A program made the translations under genes and the position numbers. Shown here one piece after another: positions 32,154 to 44,147 of a stretch of DNA of 64,000 bases; position 1 is the first letter of the stretch, and each line of letters begins with the position of its first letter. Source of the stretch: Moesziomyces globuligerus (taxonomy: Eukaryota; Basidiomycota; Ustilaginomycetes; Ustilaginales; Ustilaginaceae); NCBI GenBank assembly GCA_030849465.1, contig JARVLF010000006.1, positions 992,001-1,056,000 of the forward strand. Direction: 5' to 3'. The notes under the pieces were generated by a model. It did not search any database. It was not told the origin of the DNA and worked only from the letters and a program-made list of their open reading frames with translations.

Positions 32154-35100
32154 TCACGCATCATCGCGCTTCTTGTCCGGAGCGATCTGGGCCAGCGCTT
32201 GCAGCACACCGTCCCGAGAGAAACCGCCGTAGACGCTGCTGGCCGTGCTGTGCTGGCTTCCCGACCTGCTCTTCATCCTCGCCGCACCGCCGCTGCCTCC
32301 AGCCTCCATCTGCGCGCGCTGCTGCTCGAGCATCGAGCGCACGTACTCCTTGGTCAGTTCGTCGCGCTCGTGCTCCTCCTTCTCCACCTGCAGCAGCTGC
32401 GCAAGCACTTTGCGGTAGAAGCGCTCCAGCTCGTCGCGGTCCGAGCAGAAGCGCGTGAGCTCCAGCCGCACCGCATCTGCATCGGGCGCCGACACGGTAT
32501 CCTGCCCCGCCTCCCGCGCAGTACGTTCGCCGCCGCGGCCCGCATGCTGCTGCTGCTGCTGCTGCTGCTGCTGGCCCTGCTGGTGATGTCGCTGTGCTGA
32601 TCCACCAGCAGCGCCGTGCGAGTGGCTGTTGAACAGCCGGTTGTTGAGCCAAAGGAATCCGTCCAGTCCACCGAGCACCTGGACAAAAGCCACTCCGCTG
32701 CGGTGCACGAACTGGCTGTACTCGAACTCGTTCGGCCGCGAGCTGTAGGTGATCTCGACGTCCTTGGGATACCGCCCGCTGGCCTCCTGGTCCAGCACGA
32801 ACCCGAATCGGCGCAGCAGCGCGTACTCGAACCACAGCTCCGGCAGCGTGCCACTCGGCAGCCGCTTTGCATACGTTGCGGGCGCCGGCGGCGGAAGCGC
32901 GAGCTCGATCTGCACGGGCGCCTGGAACGGATTGTGCAGACTCACGTCCTTGATCTGCCCGATCGGCGCTTCGATCAGCCGCAACCCATACCGCTCCACG
33001 GTGCGCGTCCACGTCTGGACCATGTCCTCGATGAAGCGCGCGGATGTCGAGAGCCAGTGGATCTGGAAGTTGAAGCCGTTGGCAGGATTGTGCGCAATGT
33101 CGTGGTGCAGGACCGCCACCTCGGCCCGATCGCTGCGCCGTCCTGGATCAACGTCGACGATCATCGAGCGCGAAAGCTGCACCTTCTTCTTCTTGCGGCT
33201 GCCCGACGCCAACGTCATGGTCAGCGACGCTGGATGCGGGTGGTGCATCGACGAGCTGCGAGAGTGTCCGCCTGCAGAGGAGCGCGAAGAGCCCGTTGGC
33301 GCTGCGACGCCGCTCGCCACCGACGCAGCAATCGCAGCCGCCGTGGCCGTAGGAGCTGCGGACGGGCGCGAACCAGCATTGTCTGCGTGGTCGCCTGATG
33401 CTGCCCTCCTCGAATCGCTTGCATTCAGGCCTCCATGCTGGCTGGTCGAGTGCACCAACGGCCGCGTCGGTGCCTCCCGCTCCGCAAACGAGCCGCGCTG
33501 GCTGTCCGTGCCGCGAAACCAGGACTTGGATCCCTTGGTGCCTGCGTATTCGCTTCTGAGGCGGTAGAAATAATGGCCGTCCAAGAATCCGTGAGCCTTG
33601 TGCACGTGCTCGAACAGACCTTCCTCCATGAGCTTGATGCCCCACTCGACGGCATCCTCGCGCGCACGCACGTCCGTGTACTCGGTGCACAACCACGTGA
33701 CCAAGTCGGCGCCAGTGAACGTGTCCGAGTAGAGCATCCTGTGCCAGATGCGATCATTGATCATCAGACCGCCCGAGCGCATATCTTTGGCCACCGACTC
33801 AAGCGCACGTCCCGCCAGCGCCTTTTGCAGCCGCTTCTTGGCCGAGGCTGACTGAGCGCGTTGCCTCGCGTTCTCTTCTGCCAGCTGCTTCATGAAGTCT
33901 TCATCCTGCAGCGACAGGGCCGGGTCCAACGACGTGGGCAAGAAGCGCTGCACGTGCGTCTGGTCACGCTCTTCTTTGCTGCGTACGAAGCGCGCGCGAT
34001 GGAAGAGTTCCGCCAGCTTGTCGGTACCGATAAGGCGGATCTCTTCGTCGTCCAGATCTTCGCCCGTAGGAGCCTTCATGGGCGGTGGCGATCCGGCAGA
34101 GGGCACCAGCACGAAGCGTGTGCGCCAGTAGCGGAGCGACTCGACGAATTTTTCGTCAACGTAGCCCGCGATGAGCGAATCCAGATATGTCCAGTTGTAG
34201 CTCGCCGAGTCCGGGTAGTTGAATCGTGCCTTGACGGTCTGGTATCCGGGTAGGTGGCGCGGCCAGATGCAGCACTCGTAGTCGATAGGATCGGTCGAGT
34301 GATCCGTGTTGCGCACGTATCTCTTGACGTTGATCGCAGAAGTGGAGCGGTCGTAAGAAATTCGGTGGATCTGGTTTGTGACGCTGAGGAAGATGGGATT
34401 GCCGGTCGCGAGGTTGCCAGGCTGCAGCAGCTCTGAGGGCCAGCGGAGACTGTAATGCTTCGGATCGACGAGCTTTCGACTCGAGACGGTGCGGGTCTGT
34501 TTGCTGGCCGGAACGATGAATTGGTACCCCTGAGCCAGCCTATGGTACGCCATCTCGCGGAGCACTGCCAGTGCCGGATGAGTCGAGCTTGCCTTCTTCA
34601 GCAGGAAGGAAGCCGTCTCCGCTGAGATGGATGTGGTGTGCGGGTGTTCGCTCCACATGGCCGCTAGGTCGCTCTCCGTGGGCAAATAGAGGGTGGTGAG
34701 CGGCAAACAAGCTGGCGTAGTCATGGAGCGCCACTTGACTGCATGGTGGTTGAGGCGGCGCGGGAAGAGATGTTGCCAGCGCAGCAGCTGCGACGTGCTG
34801 TTCTTAAGATTCTTGCTTGGGTTCGAAGGGTTCACGAGCGTCTGCTTTTCAACTTGTGCACGCTGGGCATATCTCTGACGCGCTTCCTCCTCCTCGAGCT
34901 GTTGTTCGTATGCCTCCTGGTCGCGGAGGATCTTCTCCTCCGCTTCCTGCTCCTGCCTCGTCCGTGGCGTGGTCTGAGCTGGAATCTTGATGGGTGAGGG
35001 GCCAGTCGCTTCATGTACCGAAAGGAGCGAGGACGTGCGGGTTAACCGGCCGGGTAGGGGACCGGGCTTGCGTGCCGGGCTCCTCTCCCTGCCGGGTCCG

Positions 35101-37850
35101 CCTGCTTGCTGCCTGAGCTGGGCGCTCAGCACTTCCTGCATGCTCCGCGTAGCAGGCGTGGAGAGATCGTCTGCTGCGTCCTCGTCCATATCGCCCGATC
35201 GCTCCGAGGATGTTGCCCGCCCAGGAGCTGCGCCCGTCAAAGTCTTCCATAGCCAGGCGTAGCCTTTGGGCTTCCGCTGTGCCGATGATCGCAATGACCC
35301 AAGGCTGTCGTGGCCCTCACTCCGCTTTTGCGGGTCCTCCTCGGGCAGATCGTCGTCGAAAGCACGGGACGTTGCAGACAGGACGGCATCGGTGGAGGCG
35401 ACGAGTGCTCTCGCCTTTCCGATCGGCTCCATGGGCAGCAGGCTGCGGGAGAAGGTGGTCACAGAGCGGATGGAACCGGGCCTCGAGCGAGGTTTGCTGA
35501 TCGAGGGACTGAGGATCTGCGAGACGGGACGTGTCAGAGGGGGCCGATTCACGGTCTCCTCCAGCACAGTAAAGCGCGGCTTTGCGGGCGAAGGCGGCGC
35601 CGAGCCTTCCTTGACACGTTCTTCTTCGCGGAACGACGCTTCTCGTCCAAGCCTGGATGCTCTGGTCACCAGCTGTGCCGGTCGACTGCCGCCAGCCTTG
35701 CCCGGCGAGACGGACGAAGCGGTCGAGTTGGCGTTGGTGGTCGGTGCGGCTCCGTAGCCCGAACTCGGGTTTCGACGCAGACCGGGTCGGTCAAGAGTCT
35801 TCTGGACATCGCTGTTGGCTGCGCTGTCGACGGTACCAGATGCGTCCTGCTGGAGGAGCTTGCCAGCCGGAGCCCTGAAGAGGGGAGGCACGTCCTTGAA
35901 TACATCGTGGTCAAACCGCTCACGCGCGATGCGTCTCTGCTGCTTTGGTGAAAGACCGACGAGAGCGAGGTCAGACGTCTCGCTGTTGCGAGGCTCGGAG
36001 AGGAAGCCGGAGCTGGAAGGACCGGCGTAGCGTGGCAGGTAGAACGATGACTGGACGGAAGAGGCCTTGTTGACGGCCTTGAGATCCAAAAAGGGGATGG
36101 CAATGTCCGAGATCTGGTTCTCCATGATGCCCATCATCTGGACCTCGTACATCTTGCATCGGGGCACGAAGCGGTCTGCGCGGAAAGGCTTGTCTTGCTG
36201 CAAGTTGTAGAAGCTGCAGTCGATCCAGTGGGGCATGGAGTAGAAGTCCTCCTCCTCTTCGGGGCCTTTCTTCGAGTCGAAGTAGAGTGGATCGGGAGGA
36301 TTGGCAGCAGCCGCACTGGCAGTTGCGAGACGGGCAGAAGAGTGGCGTGAGAGCAATGGCGGCTGACCGGGTCGGTGGACGGTCATGCCGGGGCCTGTGC
36401 CAGGAGCCGGGCGTCGCTGCGAGCGATTTGCTTGACTCTGCTTCAACTCGCTGGGGTCCGGGTAGTGCGACTTGAAGTGGAAGAGCGGCACGGAATGCAG
36501 CGGCATTTTGGTGAGGCAGACGAGATCGAGACCTGTGCCGTTCTCGATCATGCGCTCAGTGGTGACACGCAAGAGTTTCTTGTCGACGTCGAAATGGCCG
36601 GTGCCTGCGGTAACAAAGACCATGGATAGACCAGTACGGTTGAGATCCCTGTCGATGTAATGCTCGTCAAAGGGATTGAGGGCGAGGTTGATAGCTTCGA
36701 GCAGGTTGCCCTCGTATGAGTAGGAGAGGCGACCGGCCATGTGGACACGATCGCGGATGAGTTCGGCATGCAGCTCCTCATGAGAAGCTGCGGGACCCGA
36801 GATGGGCCGGCGCAGCAGGAGGATGTCGTGCTGGAAGCGGAAGAACTCCTCCTTGAGCGTGGTCATGACGGCGTCCCAGTTGCAGTTGGATTCGAGGTCT
36901 ACGACGACCTTGTAGTAGTCGATGTAGTGTCTGCCACGCCAGTCCTGACGTATTGGGCCTTCGAGCATGTGCAGTTCGGATTCGTCGTAATGGACGCGAG
37001 CGAAGAGGATGACGGTGAGGATGTGGTTGGTGGGAACGGCGCGCCAGCGACGCAAGAGTTCTGGGATGAAGCCCTGCAGCGCCTTCTCGTAGTAGATCTC
37101 GCCGTCCTCGTCGAACTCCCACATCTCGCGGGCGAGCTGGATAAATAGGTTGTACTTTGCGGATTCAGAGCGGAAGATGGCCTTGGTTGAGGCGGAGACA
37201 TATCCGCTGGTGACTTTCTTTTCCTTGATAAAGATACGGCCGATGGTGGCGCGGACGCTGCCGGCCAAGGTGACCTTCTGACCGCAGTAGACGCAGGTGT
37301 CCTCGAGGTTCTGAAAGACTCTCCACATCTCTGCGCGACCGACGTACTGATCGCGGAAGTAGAGCTCGACATGATCGATGGTGAAGTCGTCCTTAGAGAC
37401 GCGGGTGAGGACGGCGTCTGCGCGGTTGTAGAAGCCGTAGTTGTTGGCGATGTTCTTGGAGACGCTGAGCTGAAGCTGAGGCTGACGGGCGACGAAGTCG
37501 GCATCTGCAGCCGCTGCGGCGGCGCGAAAGACAAAGGTGGCTTTGGACGAGCGCTTGCGACGATCCTTGGGTCCGAAGGGAATGTGGTGGTTGGGAAGCC
37601 TCGAACCGGGCGGGAGAGTGAGCTGAAGGAGGTCGGCTTCGGTGAGACGGGGCAGGGAGAACTCGGGGTTGAGGACGACCTCGTTGCGCGAGAAGTTGGG
37701 AGGATCATGCGTCCAAAGGGTGATTGGCCGCGAGTTGATCTGTGGGCGTTGCTGATGGGACGAGGAGGATGAATGGCGACGATCGCTAGTGCTGGTGAAG
37801 CGGTCGACGCTGAGCGAGGTGGCTCTGCTGGGGGGATATTGAGGTGCCAT
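32154..37850 (-). CDS. IML1: Iml1/DEPDC5, GAP subunit of the SEACIT (GATOR1) complex
   Basis: GTPase-activating subunit that inactivates Gtr1 (RagA/B) on the vacuole surface and so represses TORC1 during amino-acid shortage. 1898 residues from the ATG at 37850; longer than yeast Iml1 and human DEPDC5 (about 1600). The conserved N-terminal region starts near residue 58 ([20 protein letters not shown]) and includes [20 protein letters not shown], followed by a YDRAQRLF-free central domain with [20 protein letters not shown]. The middle part is Ser/Pro-rich and disordered. A DEP domain lies at about 1360-1440 ([18 protein letters not shown]). A Gln run of nine with a neighbouring QQGQ is at about 1757-1770. 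The frame is open up to 38369, but that extension lacks similarity. No intron seen. Divergent from AUR1. Confidence 0.95.
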   Translation of the reverse strand: MAPQYPPSRATSLSVDRFTSTSDRRHSSSSSHQQRPQINSRPITLWTHDPPNFSRNEVVLNPEFSLPRLTEADLLQLTLPPGSRLPNHHIPFGPKDRRKRSSKATFVFRAAAAAADADFVARQPQLQLSVSKNIANNYGFYNRADAVLTRVSKDDFTIDHVELYFRDQYVGRAEMWRVFQNLEDTCVYCGQKVTLAGSVRATIGRIFIKEKKVTSGYVSASTKAIFRSESAKYNLFIQLAREMWEFDEDGEIYYEKALQGFIPELLRRWRAVPTNHILTVILFARVHYDESELHMLEGPIRQDWRGRHYIDYYKVVVDLESNCNWDAVMTTLKEEFFRFQHDILLLRRPISGPAASHEELHAELIRDRVHMAGRLSYSYEGNLLEAINLALNPFDEHYIDRDLNRTGLSMVFVTAGTGHFDVDKKLLRVTTERMIENGTGLDLVCLTKMPLHSVPLFHFKSHYPDPSELKQSQANRSQRRPAPGTGPGMTVHRPGQPPLLSRHSSARLATASAAAANPPDPLYFDSKKGPEEEEDFYSMPHWIDCSFYNLQQDKPFRADRFVPRCKMYEVQMMGIMENQISDIAIPFLDLKAVNKASSVQSSFYLPRYAGPSSSGFLSEPRNSETSDLALVGLSPKQQRRIARERFDHDVFKDVPPLFRAPAGKLLQQDASGTVDSAANSDVQKTLDRPGLRRNPSSGYGAAPTTNANSTASSVSPGKAGGSRPAQLVTRASRLGREASFREEERVKEGSAPPSPAKPRFTVLEETVNRPPLTRPVSQILSPSISKPRSRPGSIRSVTTFSRSLLPMEPIGKARALVASTDAVLSATSRAFDDDLPEEDPQKRSEGHDSLGSLRSSAQRKPKGYAWLWKTLTGAAPGRATSSERSGDMDEDAADDLSTPATRSMQEVLSAQLRQQAGGPGRERSPARKPGPLPGRLTRTSSLLSVHEATGPSPIKIPAQTTPRTRQEQEAEEKILRDQEAYEQQLEEEEARQRYAQRAQVEKQTLVNPSNPSKNLKNSTSQLLRWQHLFPRRLNHHAVKWRSMTTPACLPLTTLYLPTESDLAAMWSEHPHTTSISAETASFLLKKASSTHPALAVLREMAYHRLAQGYQFIVPASKQTRTVSSRKLVDPKHYSLRWPSELLQPGNLATGNPIFLSVTNQIHRISYDRSTSAINVKRYVRNTDHSTDPIDYECCIWPRHLPGYQTVKARFNYPDSASYNWTYLDSLIAGYVDEKFVESLRYWRTRFVLVPSAGSPPPMKAPTGEDLDDEEIRLIGTDKLAELFHRARFVRSKEERDQTHVQRFLPTSLDPALSLQDEDFMKQLAEENARQRAQSASAKKRLQKALAGRALESVAKDMRSGGLMINDRIWHRMLYSDTFTGADLVTWLCTEYTDVRAREDAVEWGIKLMEEGLFEHVHKAHGFLDGHYFYRLRSEYAGTKGSKSWFRGTDSQRGSFAEREAPTRPLVHSTSQHGGLNASDSRRAASGDHADNAGSRPSAAPTATAAAIAASVASGVAAPTGSSRSSAGGHSRSSSMHHPHPASLTMTLASGSRKKKKVQLSRSMIVDVDPGRRSDRAEVAVLHHDIAHNPANGFNFQIHWLSTSARFIEDMVQTWTRTVERYGLRLIEAPIGQIKDVSLHNPFQAPVQIELALPPPAPATYAKRLPSGTLPELWFEYALLRRFGFVLDQEASGRYPKDVEITYSSRPNEFEYSQFVHRSGVAFVQVLGGLDGFLWLNNRLFNSHSHGAAGGSAQRHHQQGQQQQQQQQQHAGRGGERTAREAGQDTVSAPDADAVRLELTRFCSDRDELERFYRKVLAQLLQVEKEEHERDELTKEYVRSMLEQQRAQMEAGGSGGAARMKSRSGSQHSTASSVYGGFSRDGVLQALAQIAPDKKRDDA
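32547..32573 (-). repeat. (CAG)9 inside IML1
   Basis: Nine uninterrupted CTG units on the + strand, read as CAG in the gene and encoding the poly-Gln run near the C-terminus of Iml1. Coding triplet tract, so length changes would be in frame. Confidence 0.95.
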
Positions 37851-38578
37851 GGTGACTCGGGCAGGGCTGGCTGCGAGGCCGATCGAATCCGAGGTGGGGG
37901 AGGGGCGTGGATGAAGCCAGCGTAGCCGCACAGAGCGACGAGGATTACGGCTGGAGCATGGCGAGCTAGGCCAGGGACGGACGAGGCGATGGAATGGGCG
38001 CGAGCGAGGTCGGAGGCAGCGTTGCAACGGTACAGCACTTTGGCCGTGACGAGCTGCGGCACTCGAATGTGAGTGAATGCAAGCAAAAAGACGATCGTCC
38101 GCGTTCCTGCGGAGGTTTAAGCGCAGCGTGTATGCAGTCGCTTGATCCGAAGGCTGAGTGTGATTCTTGCCGCGGTGGGGCTTGGTGGGGTTGTAGAAGG
38201 GCTGTCGGTTGGTGATGATACGGTTGGGCGTGTGACTGTGCCTCGGCAGTCCGTGCATCCCGCCTCGCGACTCCACACCGCGATTTTGCAGCGGTGCATG
38301 CAGGGTCGCATTGTATCGGGTGATCCGCCCGATGGCCGCCGCGTCGAGAAGGACACTCACGTTTTGCACAGCGTGCGGCAGAGCCGATGCTCTGTTTCAT
38401 TTTGACAGCAAAAGGTAGCGTGACGGTGTTGTTCGGCTCCTCCGACGTTGATGTTCTCCTTCGGCTGTTCCTTCCATCACAGTTGACGCTCTTCCCACGT
38501 CGTCCCAGCTCGGCAGCTATCCTACCAGGCTTGCTCTTTGTGGCTGCTCGACTGCCCATCTTCAGCTTCAGCCTCAGC
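37851..38578. other. Divergent promoter region IML1 / AUR1
   Basis: 728 bp between divergent start codons; no motif beyond generic GC-rich sequence. Both frames remain open for some distance into it, which reflects base composition rather than coding. Confidence 0.55.
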
Positions 38579-40069
38579 ATGGCCGCGCCTCGTTCGAGCG
38601 CGAACGCCAACGCGCACTCGGGCGCCGGACCACGCCCTGCTCCCGGTGCTCCGAATGCTGCACCTAGCCGGATCTTTCAGCTGCCGCCCAAGGCACGCAA
38701 CTATCTGCCTTCAGGACTGCACTATCTGCTCTCGCGCATCCTCGCTGCCGCCTCGCGCCTTTCCTTCTCGACCGACGTCCGCGAGAACCTCGACCGCTTC
38801 CGCGCCTGGTCGCCCAGCAAGGGCGAGCGCTTCAAATATGGCTTCCTCCTCTTCATCGCGCTCTTCTCCCTCTTCATCATGGAGTCTCCCGCGTTCCCCT
38901 ACAAGCTCATCATCCCGGCGCTCTACACCACCACCCTCCTCTTGCCCGTCACCTCGCAGTTCTTCCTCCCGGCTGCACCCATCTTTGGCTGGCTCATCCT
39001 CTTCTACTCGTGCAAGTTCATCCCTCCCTCGCTCAGGCCTCACATCTGGGTCTCCGTCCTGCCTACCCTCGAGACCATCTGGTATGGCGCCAACATCTCG
39101 AGCATCCTTACCCAGTTCGGTCACCCCGTGCTCGATATCCTCGCTTGGCTTCCCTACGGCGTCATCCACTTTGCATCGCCCTTCTTCGTCGCCGCCTTCA
39201 TCTTCGTCTTTGCTCCGCCCGGCTCCGTCAAGGTGTTTGCTCAGGCATTCGGCTTCATGATGCTCACTGGAGTCATGATCCAGATCCTCTTCCCCTGCGC
39301 ACCGCCGTGGTACGAGCTCCGCGAGGGCCTCGTCCCAGCCAACTACGGCATGCGCGGCTCCCCCGCTGGCCTTGCCCGCATCGATGCCCTCTTCCACTCC
39401 CACGGCTACACCCTCACCTTTACCGGCGCTCCCGTCGTCTTCGGCGCCTTCCCCTCTCTTCATGCCGGCAACGCGACCATCCTGGCCGTCTTCTCCAGCT
39501 ACTTCCTCCCACTCCGCATCAAGATCGGTCGCCTCCGTCTCGATGCCCGTGTCCTCTACTGGGGCTACTGCGCATGGCTCTACTGGGCCACGATGGCACT
39601 CAGCCATCATTATCTGATCGATGTGGTCGCAGGCGCTTGCCTCGCCACCTTCTTCTTCTACTTCTTCCTGCCAGACCACATCCGCGAGGCCATGGAACAG
39701 AAGTACCCGTACCGCAACTCGGCCCCCGCTCCGCCAAGCGCTGCGCCGCCTAGCAACCGCCCAGACATGGGCTTCGCATCGAGAGCTTCAGCGGACGAGA
39801 GCATCGCGCTCGACACTGTACGCGCCAATGGCGGTGCACCTTACATCACTGCTCAAGGCGGCGTGGCTGGCGATGTAGAGTCGCAGAAGAGGCCCGAGGT
39901 CATCTTCTCCATCGACGATTCCGCCGCCGACTCGGGCGACATCGCTGGCTCTTCGGCAGACGAGGACAAGCGCAAGCGCGATGCAGCCGCCCTGCTCGCC
40001 CGCACCAAGTCGCCAGTACACCGTGTGCGCTCTCCTGCCGTACATTCGAAACGGGGCAACGACGCCTAG
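38579..40069 (+). CDS. AUR1: Inositol phosphorylceramide synthase catalytic subunit Aur1
   Basis: Golgi enzyme that transfers phosphoinositol from phosphatidylinositol to ceramide, an essential and fungus-specific step of sphingolipid synthesis; it is the known target of aureobasidin A. 496 residues from the ATG at 38579; yeast Aur1 has 401. About six to eight membrane segments, starting with YGFLLFIALFSLFI (87-100). The PAP2-type lipid phosphatase motifs are intact: GAFPSLHAGNAT with H295, and LSHHYLIDVVAG with H344 and D348, matching the catalytic His/His/Asp set. The family block NYLPSGLHYLLSR lies near residue 41. The C-terminal 115 residues after the last helix are hydrophilic and probably cytosolic, with acidic and Ser-rich stretches. 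Confidence 0.96.
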   Translation: MAAPRSSANANAHSGAGPRPAPGAPNAAPSRIFQLPPKARNYLPSGLHYLLSRILAAASRLSFSTDVRENLDRFRAWSPSKGERFKYGFLLFIALFSLFIMESPAFPYKLIIPALYTTTLLLPVTSQFFLPAAPIFGWLILFYSCKFIPPSLRPHIWVSVLPTLETIWYGANISSILTQFGHPVLDILAWLPYGVIHFASPFFVAAFIFVFAPPGSVKVFAQAFGFMMLTGVMIQILFPCAPPWYELREGLVPANYGMRGSPAGLARIDALFHSHGYTLTFTGAPVVFGAFPSLHAGNATILAVFSSYFLPLRIKIGRLRLDARVLYWGYCAWLYWATMALSHHYLIDVVAGACLATFFFYFFLPDHIREAMEQKYPYRNSAPAPPSAAPPSNRPDMGFASRASADESIALDTVRANGGAPYITAQGGVAGDVESQKRPEVIFSIDDSAADSGDIAGSSADEDKRKRDAAALLARTKSPVHRVRSPAVHSKRGNDA

Positions 40070-40335
40070 TTTACCAGCAACCATCCCGTGACTCGGCCCC
40101 ACTCAAGAAAAGGAATCATTCGCCCGCCTGGGCAGCTCATCTGATGGACCTACCCACCTTCCGACCCCTCCTGTTCCATACACTACTCCAAGACACATGT
40201 ACAACTAGAACCGCGGCTGTGCCGTGGTCACCTGCATCATCTCAAAGAGCTGCTGAAGCACGCGATCGGAGACGCACAGCCGTTCACATTCAGTCATTGA
40301 TCGCGGATGTAGGAAAGAATGGAAACCGGGCGAGG

Positions 40336-42315
40336 TTAGCATTCGAAGATGCGGGCGGTGGAGACGTTGATGCGGGACCATTTTTTGCGGCGGACGAGGA
40401 GCTGCCAGAGGAGGAGTTGGGGCCACTGGAGGTGGTAGAGGGCGAAGAAGGGCCAGGGGTCATCCTTTGCGAAGCTCGGATCGGTGAAGGGCGGCAGAGG
40501 AGCTGGAGCGGCGAGGTCGAAGCTCGCGGCACCTCGTGCTGGATTTGGGAGGGTGATGAGTGCAGCGCCAGCCGTGGAGACGGCGGTTGCGGGCCAGAAT
40601 GGATGGATGAAGCCGAGGAGATGCTGTGCCATTGCCGAAGACAGCAAGCGTGCCGTGGGTACGAGACGGGCGGGAAGGTCGTGGCCGATCCAGCTATGGG
40701 GCAACGGCGAGTGCGGGGCGGTATAGGCACGGTGGAGCAAGTTCTTGGCGTGGTAGAAGCGTGCGCGCGACGAGGCCCAAGTCGGAGGCAACTCGGACAG
40801 CGCCGCGAGGTCGGTATGTGCCGCCGTCTGTGCCTCTGGTCTCTCCTCCATGACTGGCAACGACAACGAAGAGAGATAGGCCATCTCGTCCAACTCGTCC
40901 GCTGCCTTTGCAAGGCGCTTTGCTGCCTCGGTGTTTGGATTGTGCGACATGGAATCCGGCACCAGCGCCTCTCCCAGTTCGGGCAGACCTACGAGGAGGC
41001 AGATGGCGGTATGGACGCGCGGATTGCATTCGATGGCGACGAGCCTCTCGACGTGCTGGCTCGTTGCGGGCTGGAAGATAAAGTCCATGCTGAATTGACC
41101 CGTGATGCCTGCATCCGCAGGAGCATGAGGTCCGACCAATGCATCTCGACTCCACTCGATCTGTCTTGTCAACGGACTCGCGGGCCGATCGCCTGCGCCG
41201 GACCGAGCGAGCTTCTGCAGACGGTACAGGAAGGTCGATGTCCAGCGCAAGGCGAGCTCGCCGACCACCGTGTGCGAGGCCGGATAGTAGGTCATGAGCA
41301 TATCGTTGCTCGGACAGCAGACGAAGGCGGTGAGCTTTCCGTCGACCACCGTAGCGTGCGTACACCACTCGGTAGCCCTAGCGCTGCCCGCCGGCGCACC
41401 AGGGTCGATGCGATCGCCAATGAACTCCTGCAGGATGTACGGCGTGCGTGCGCACAGTGGGATCGACAGACTCGAGAAGCGTTTGCGCGTAGCCTCCCAA
41501 TCCGGCTCGTCCGTCCCCGCCCGCAGAAGCGGATAGAGCGTCATGTCCGCGCGACCGATATCGTCGAGCTCGGCGGCGCACTTGAGGATCGACCTCGGAT
41601 AGCCCTCTTGCTTCAGCTTGGCGAGTGCCTCGTCGACCGAGAAGACGATCTCGCTGCGCGGAGCTGCCATCTCGAGCGATTGGAGGAGCGCGATGAAGCG
41701 GTCCTTCTCGTGAAGCGTTTCCACGAGCTCCGGGGTCTGGATCATGCTTCTCACCCTACCTTGCGTCTGCTGCAGCAGCACCTGGGCTGCCACCGCGTCC
41801 TGACCCGTACTGCCTGCGCCAGAACAGGGGAAGAACAGATCGACCTTTTCGGCCAGAGCGGTGTCGACGAGCGCCTCGACGTAGGGCGTGATGGCGTAGC
41901 TGCTCTTCTCGCCGTACCTCGAGCGCTTGACCGCCGGCAGCGACGACGACGGGACGAGGTGGAACGACGAGACCGCGTTCGAGAAGCGCGCAGCTGCGAG
42001 GTTGCCCCAGCCGCGCTCTTCGACGAGCACGACGCGCCAGCCGTTGCGCGCAAAGGTGCGACAGATGGCGAGCGACTTCTGCATCCGCGCTCCGTTGACC
42101 AGCACCGTGCGTTGCGGGGCCAGCGCAGAGGCGGAGTTGCGACCATCGGGGCAAGAAGAGGCGCTGGAACGCACAGGACGTCGGGCGGAGCCGGGATGCG
42201 TGAGCGAGAAGAAGAGCGAGACGACCAACGACGCCGGTGCCAGGAGGAACGAGAGGCCGAGGAGCAGCAGCGTCGAGAGCGTCGACTGCAACCGCGAAGG
42301 CAGCTGCGGCGCCAT
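40336..42315 (-). CDS. Membrane-anchored ATP-grasp ligase-like protein, substrate unknown
   Basis: 659 residues, no intron. Residues 14-37 are a hydrophobic anchor (STLLLLGLSFLLAPASLVV). A pre-ATP-grasp Rossmann-like domain follows (RTVLVNGARMQKSLAICRTF, then GWRVVLVEE). The ATP-grasp fold is supported by the metal-binding set FSMDF (D411) and AIECNPRVHTA (E429, N431), as in carbamoyl-phosphate synthetase and related ligases; CCPSNDMLMTYYPA is another conserved-looking block. The last 80 residues (DDPWPFFALYHLQWPQLLLW and NVSTARIFEC) look conserved rather than disordered. The family forms acyl-phosphate intermediates to join a carboxylate and a nucleophile. A resemblance to MysC-type ligases of mycosporine synthesis is possible but is only my recall; no partner genes of that pathway are in the window. 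Convergent with AUR1 (266 bp). Confidence 0.7.
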   Translation of the reverse strand: MAPQLPSRLQSTLSTLLLLGLSFLLAPASLVVSLFFSLTHPGSARRPVRSSASSCPDGRNSASALAPQRTVLVNGARMQKSLAICRTFARNGWRVVLVEERGWGNLAAARFSNAVSSFHLVPSSSLPAVKRSRYGEKSSYAITPYVEALVDTALAEKVDLFFPCSGAGSTGQDAVAAQVLLQQTQGRVRSMIQTPELVETLHEKDRFIALLQSLEMAAPRSEIVFSVDEALAKLKQEGYPRSILKCAAELDDIGRADMTLYPLLRAGTDEPDWEATRKRFSSLSIPLCARTPYILQEFIGDRIDPGAPAGSARATEWCTHATVVDGKLTAFVCCPSNDMLMTYYPASHTVVGELALRWTSTFLYRLQKLARSGAGDRPASPLTRQIEWSRDALVGPHAPADAGITGQFSMDFIFQPATSQHVERLVAIECNPRVHTAICLLVGLPELGEALVPDSMSHNPNTEAAKRLAKAADELDEMAYLSSLSLPVMEERPEAQTAAHTDLAALSELPPTWASSRARFYHAKNLLHRAYTAPHSPLPHSWIGHDLPARLVPTARLLSSAMAQHLLGFIHPFWPATAVSTAGAALITLPNPARGAASFDLAAPAPLPPFTDPSFAKDDPWPFFALYHLQWPQLLLWQLLVRRKKWSRINVSTARIFEC

Positions 42316-44147
42316 GCTGAGCTATCTATGCGTCTAGCGAGACAAAAGCGGCGGTGTAAGTCCAGCCCACAGTGACTCGCGGCCTCGTCGGCAGATGGCG
42401 AGCAGGGCGAATCGATCGGTCTTTCCGAACGGCGAGAGGAGGTAGTGGTGGACCGCTAAGGTGGAAGCCGCCTTCCGTCTCGTCTTCTTGTCGTCTCACA
42501 GAGTGCGTTGCGCAATCGGACTTTCGGAGCTCCCTGCGGTGCGGGTCGGAGGCAAGTCATGAATCAGCGTCAGCAGGCGCGGCCATGTCTGTCCGGCCGG
42601 CTTTGACGTGCATAACCTCCAGGCCGCTCCGCGCACAAGCCACGCTCCGTCGACCGCGCCCAGGCATTCAGTGGCATTTCCGACACACATCGGCGGAGCG
42701 CATGTGGAGTTGGGCAGCGGCCAGAGCCATCGCCGAAGGACCCTGCAATGTTGGCCATCAGCACCTGCATCGGCTGGCGTGCCTCTGCGCTTCGCGGCCG
42801 GGTCTCGCTTGCGGTGGCAAGCCATAGGGTTGGAGTGCGAGGGGCATCGGAAGGAGCCCGATCCAGAGTGGATTTCATGCGTGGACCCTGGCAGCTGCAC
42901 TCTTAGCTCACGCTCCCTCCGTTTCCAAGATCAGGATCTCCACTCGTTCGAGTCTCTGGGAGAGCATGCTCTGCCCCGTAGGCACAGAGTGCACTCTCGG
43001 TCGGCTCAGCTGTCGGCTTTGCCGAAGGCGCCACCCCATCGATAGGATCGCAGCAACAGCTTCTCCGTCAGACAGTGCGAGTCCCCTGCAAGGCAAGTCA
43101 GTTGTGGCCGGCGAAGCGCGATGTGTCCGGAAATGTCGAGTCGTGCTTGACAACAAAATCGAGCCAAGACTTCATCTGTTGGTCGTGCACATCGACCTCA
43201 CCGACACGTGTCCATCACGGCGAACGACGACGGGTCTGGGTGCCAGCCATCGGTGTGCTATGCTCGTGAACACTGGTGGACTCGGCTTTGCATCTCGGAT
43301 TCGCCATCGAACTGCCCCGGATGTTTGCTCGGCCCGGCTGTCCCGGCGAGCTTTTTCGTTATTTGCCATGACAGTCAGTCGAGCATGCGTGTTGGTCGCA
43401 AACAGAGCCGGTGGTCTGGGATCATCGGCGTGCGGCTGCACGCAGCCCAAGCCGGGCTTCTGCCTGCATGCCTCGGTCGCCGACGGTTCCAAGCTCGAAG
43501 GCAGGCACGCGCTGCGCAAACATGAAAAGTGAGCTGATTCGCGTTCGGCGCTCGAATTTTTCGGTCGGCGAAACGACGCAACGGCAAGTGTCGTGTGCAT
43601 GCTGAGCCCGTGGCCCCAGCAGCCGCCGCGTCTCGTATGGACCCATCGATCGATCAACAGGCCTGTACCGCTTGCTGGTCGAGTTCGGGAGGGCAGGGCG
43701 AAGGGCAAAGGTCTCAGTCACAGCCTGAGGCGTACGGAGGATTTCATGCGGCTGCTCTTGCGCTTGGCTGTGTCGCCATGCTGCTGCGAGCCGCGTCGGG
43801 GCTTGGAACTCGATTCGGTTCATAGCCGAATGGAAATGCGAAGGCCAACGGCTGAGAATCAAAGGTGGGCGTCTGACGCACGCCTCCACTCAGCTACTGT
43901 ACTGCACTGCACCGTGCACTATTCAAAAAAGTGACATGCCTGGCCTCGGCCCCCTCTCGCTCAGTCGGAGCGGGCTCGGAAGGATGACTAGCAACCAAGA
44001 GTGTACAGGCTAAGCGGCCCGGGATGCTTCTCGGCTGACATGCCGATACTGTAGCTAAGCTGCGAAAGTTTGCATCCGCCTCGCGATGCTGATCCAGCTT
44101 TCCTTCTGACCATCAAACCATCAAGAAGGGCACCCACGCTTCCGTGC
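42316..44147. other. Gene-free divergent region, ATP-grasp / DUF4336 genes
   Basis: 1.8 kb between two divergent start codons. Several ORFs of 100-190 codons overlap one another on both strands with no domain-like pattern. No RNA gene or repeat recognised. Confidence 0.5.
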
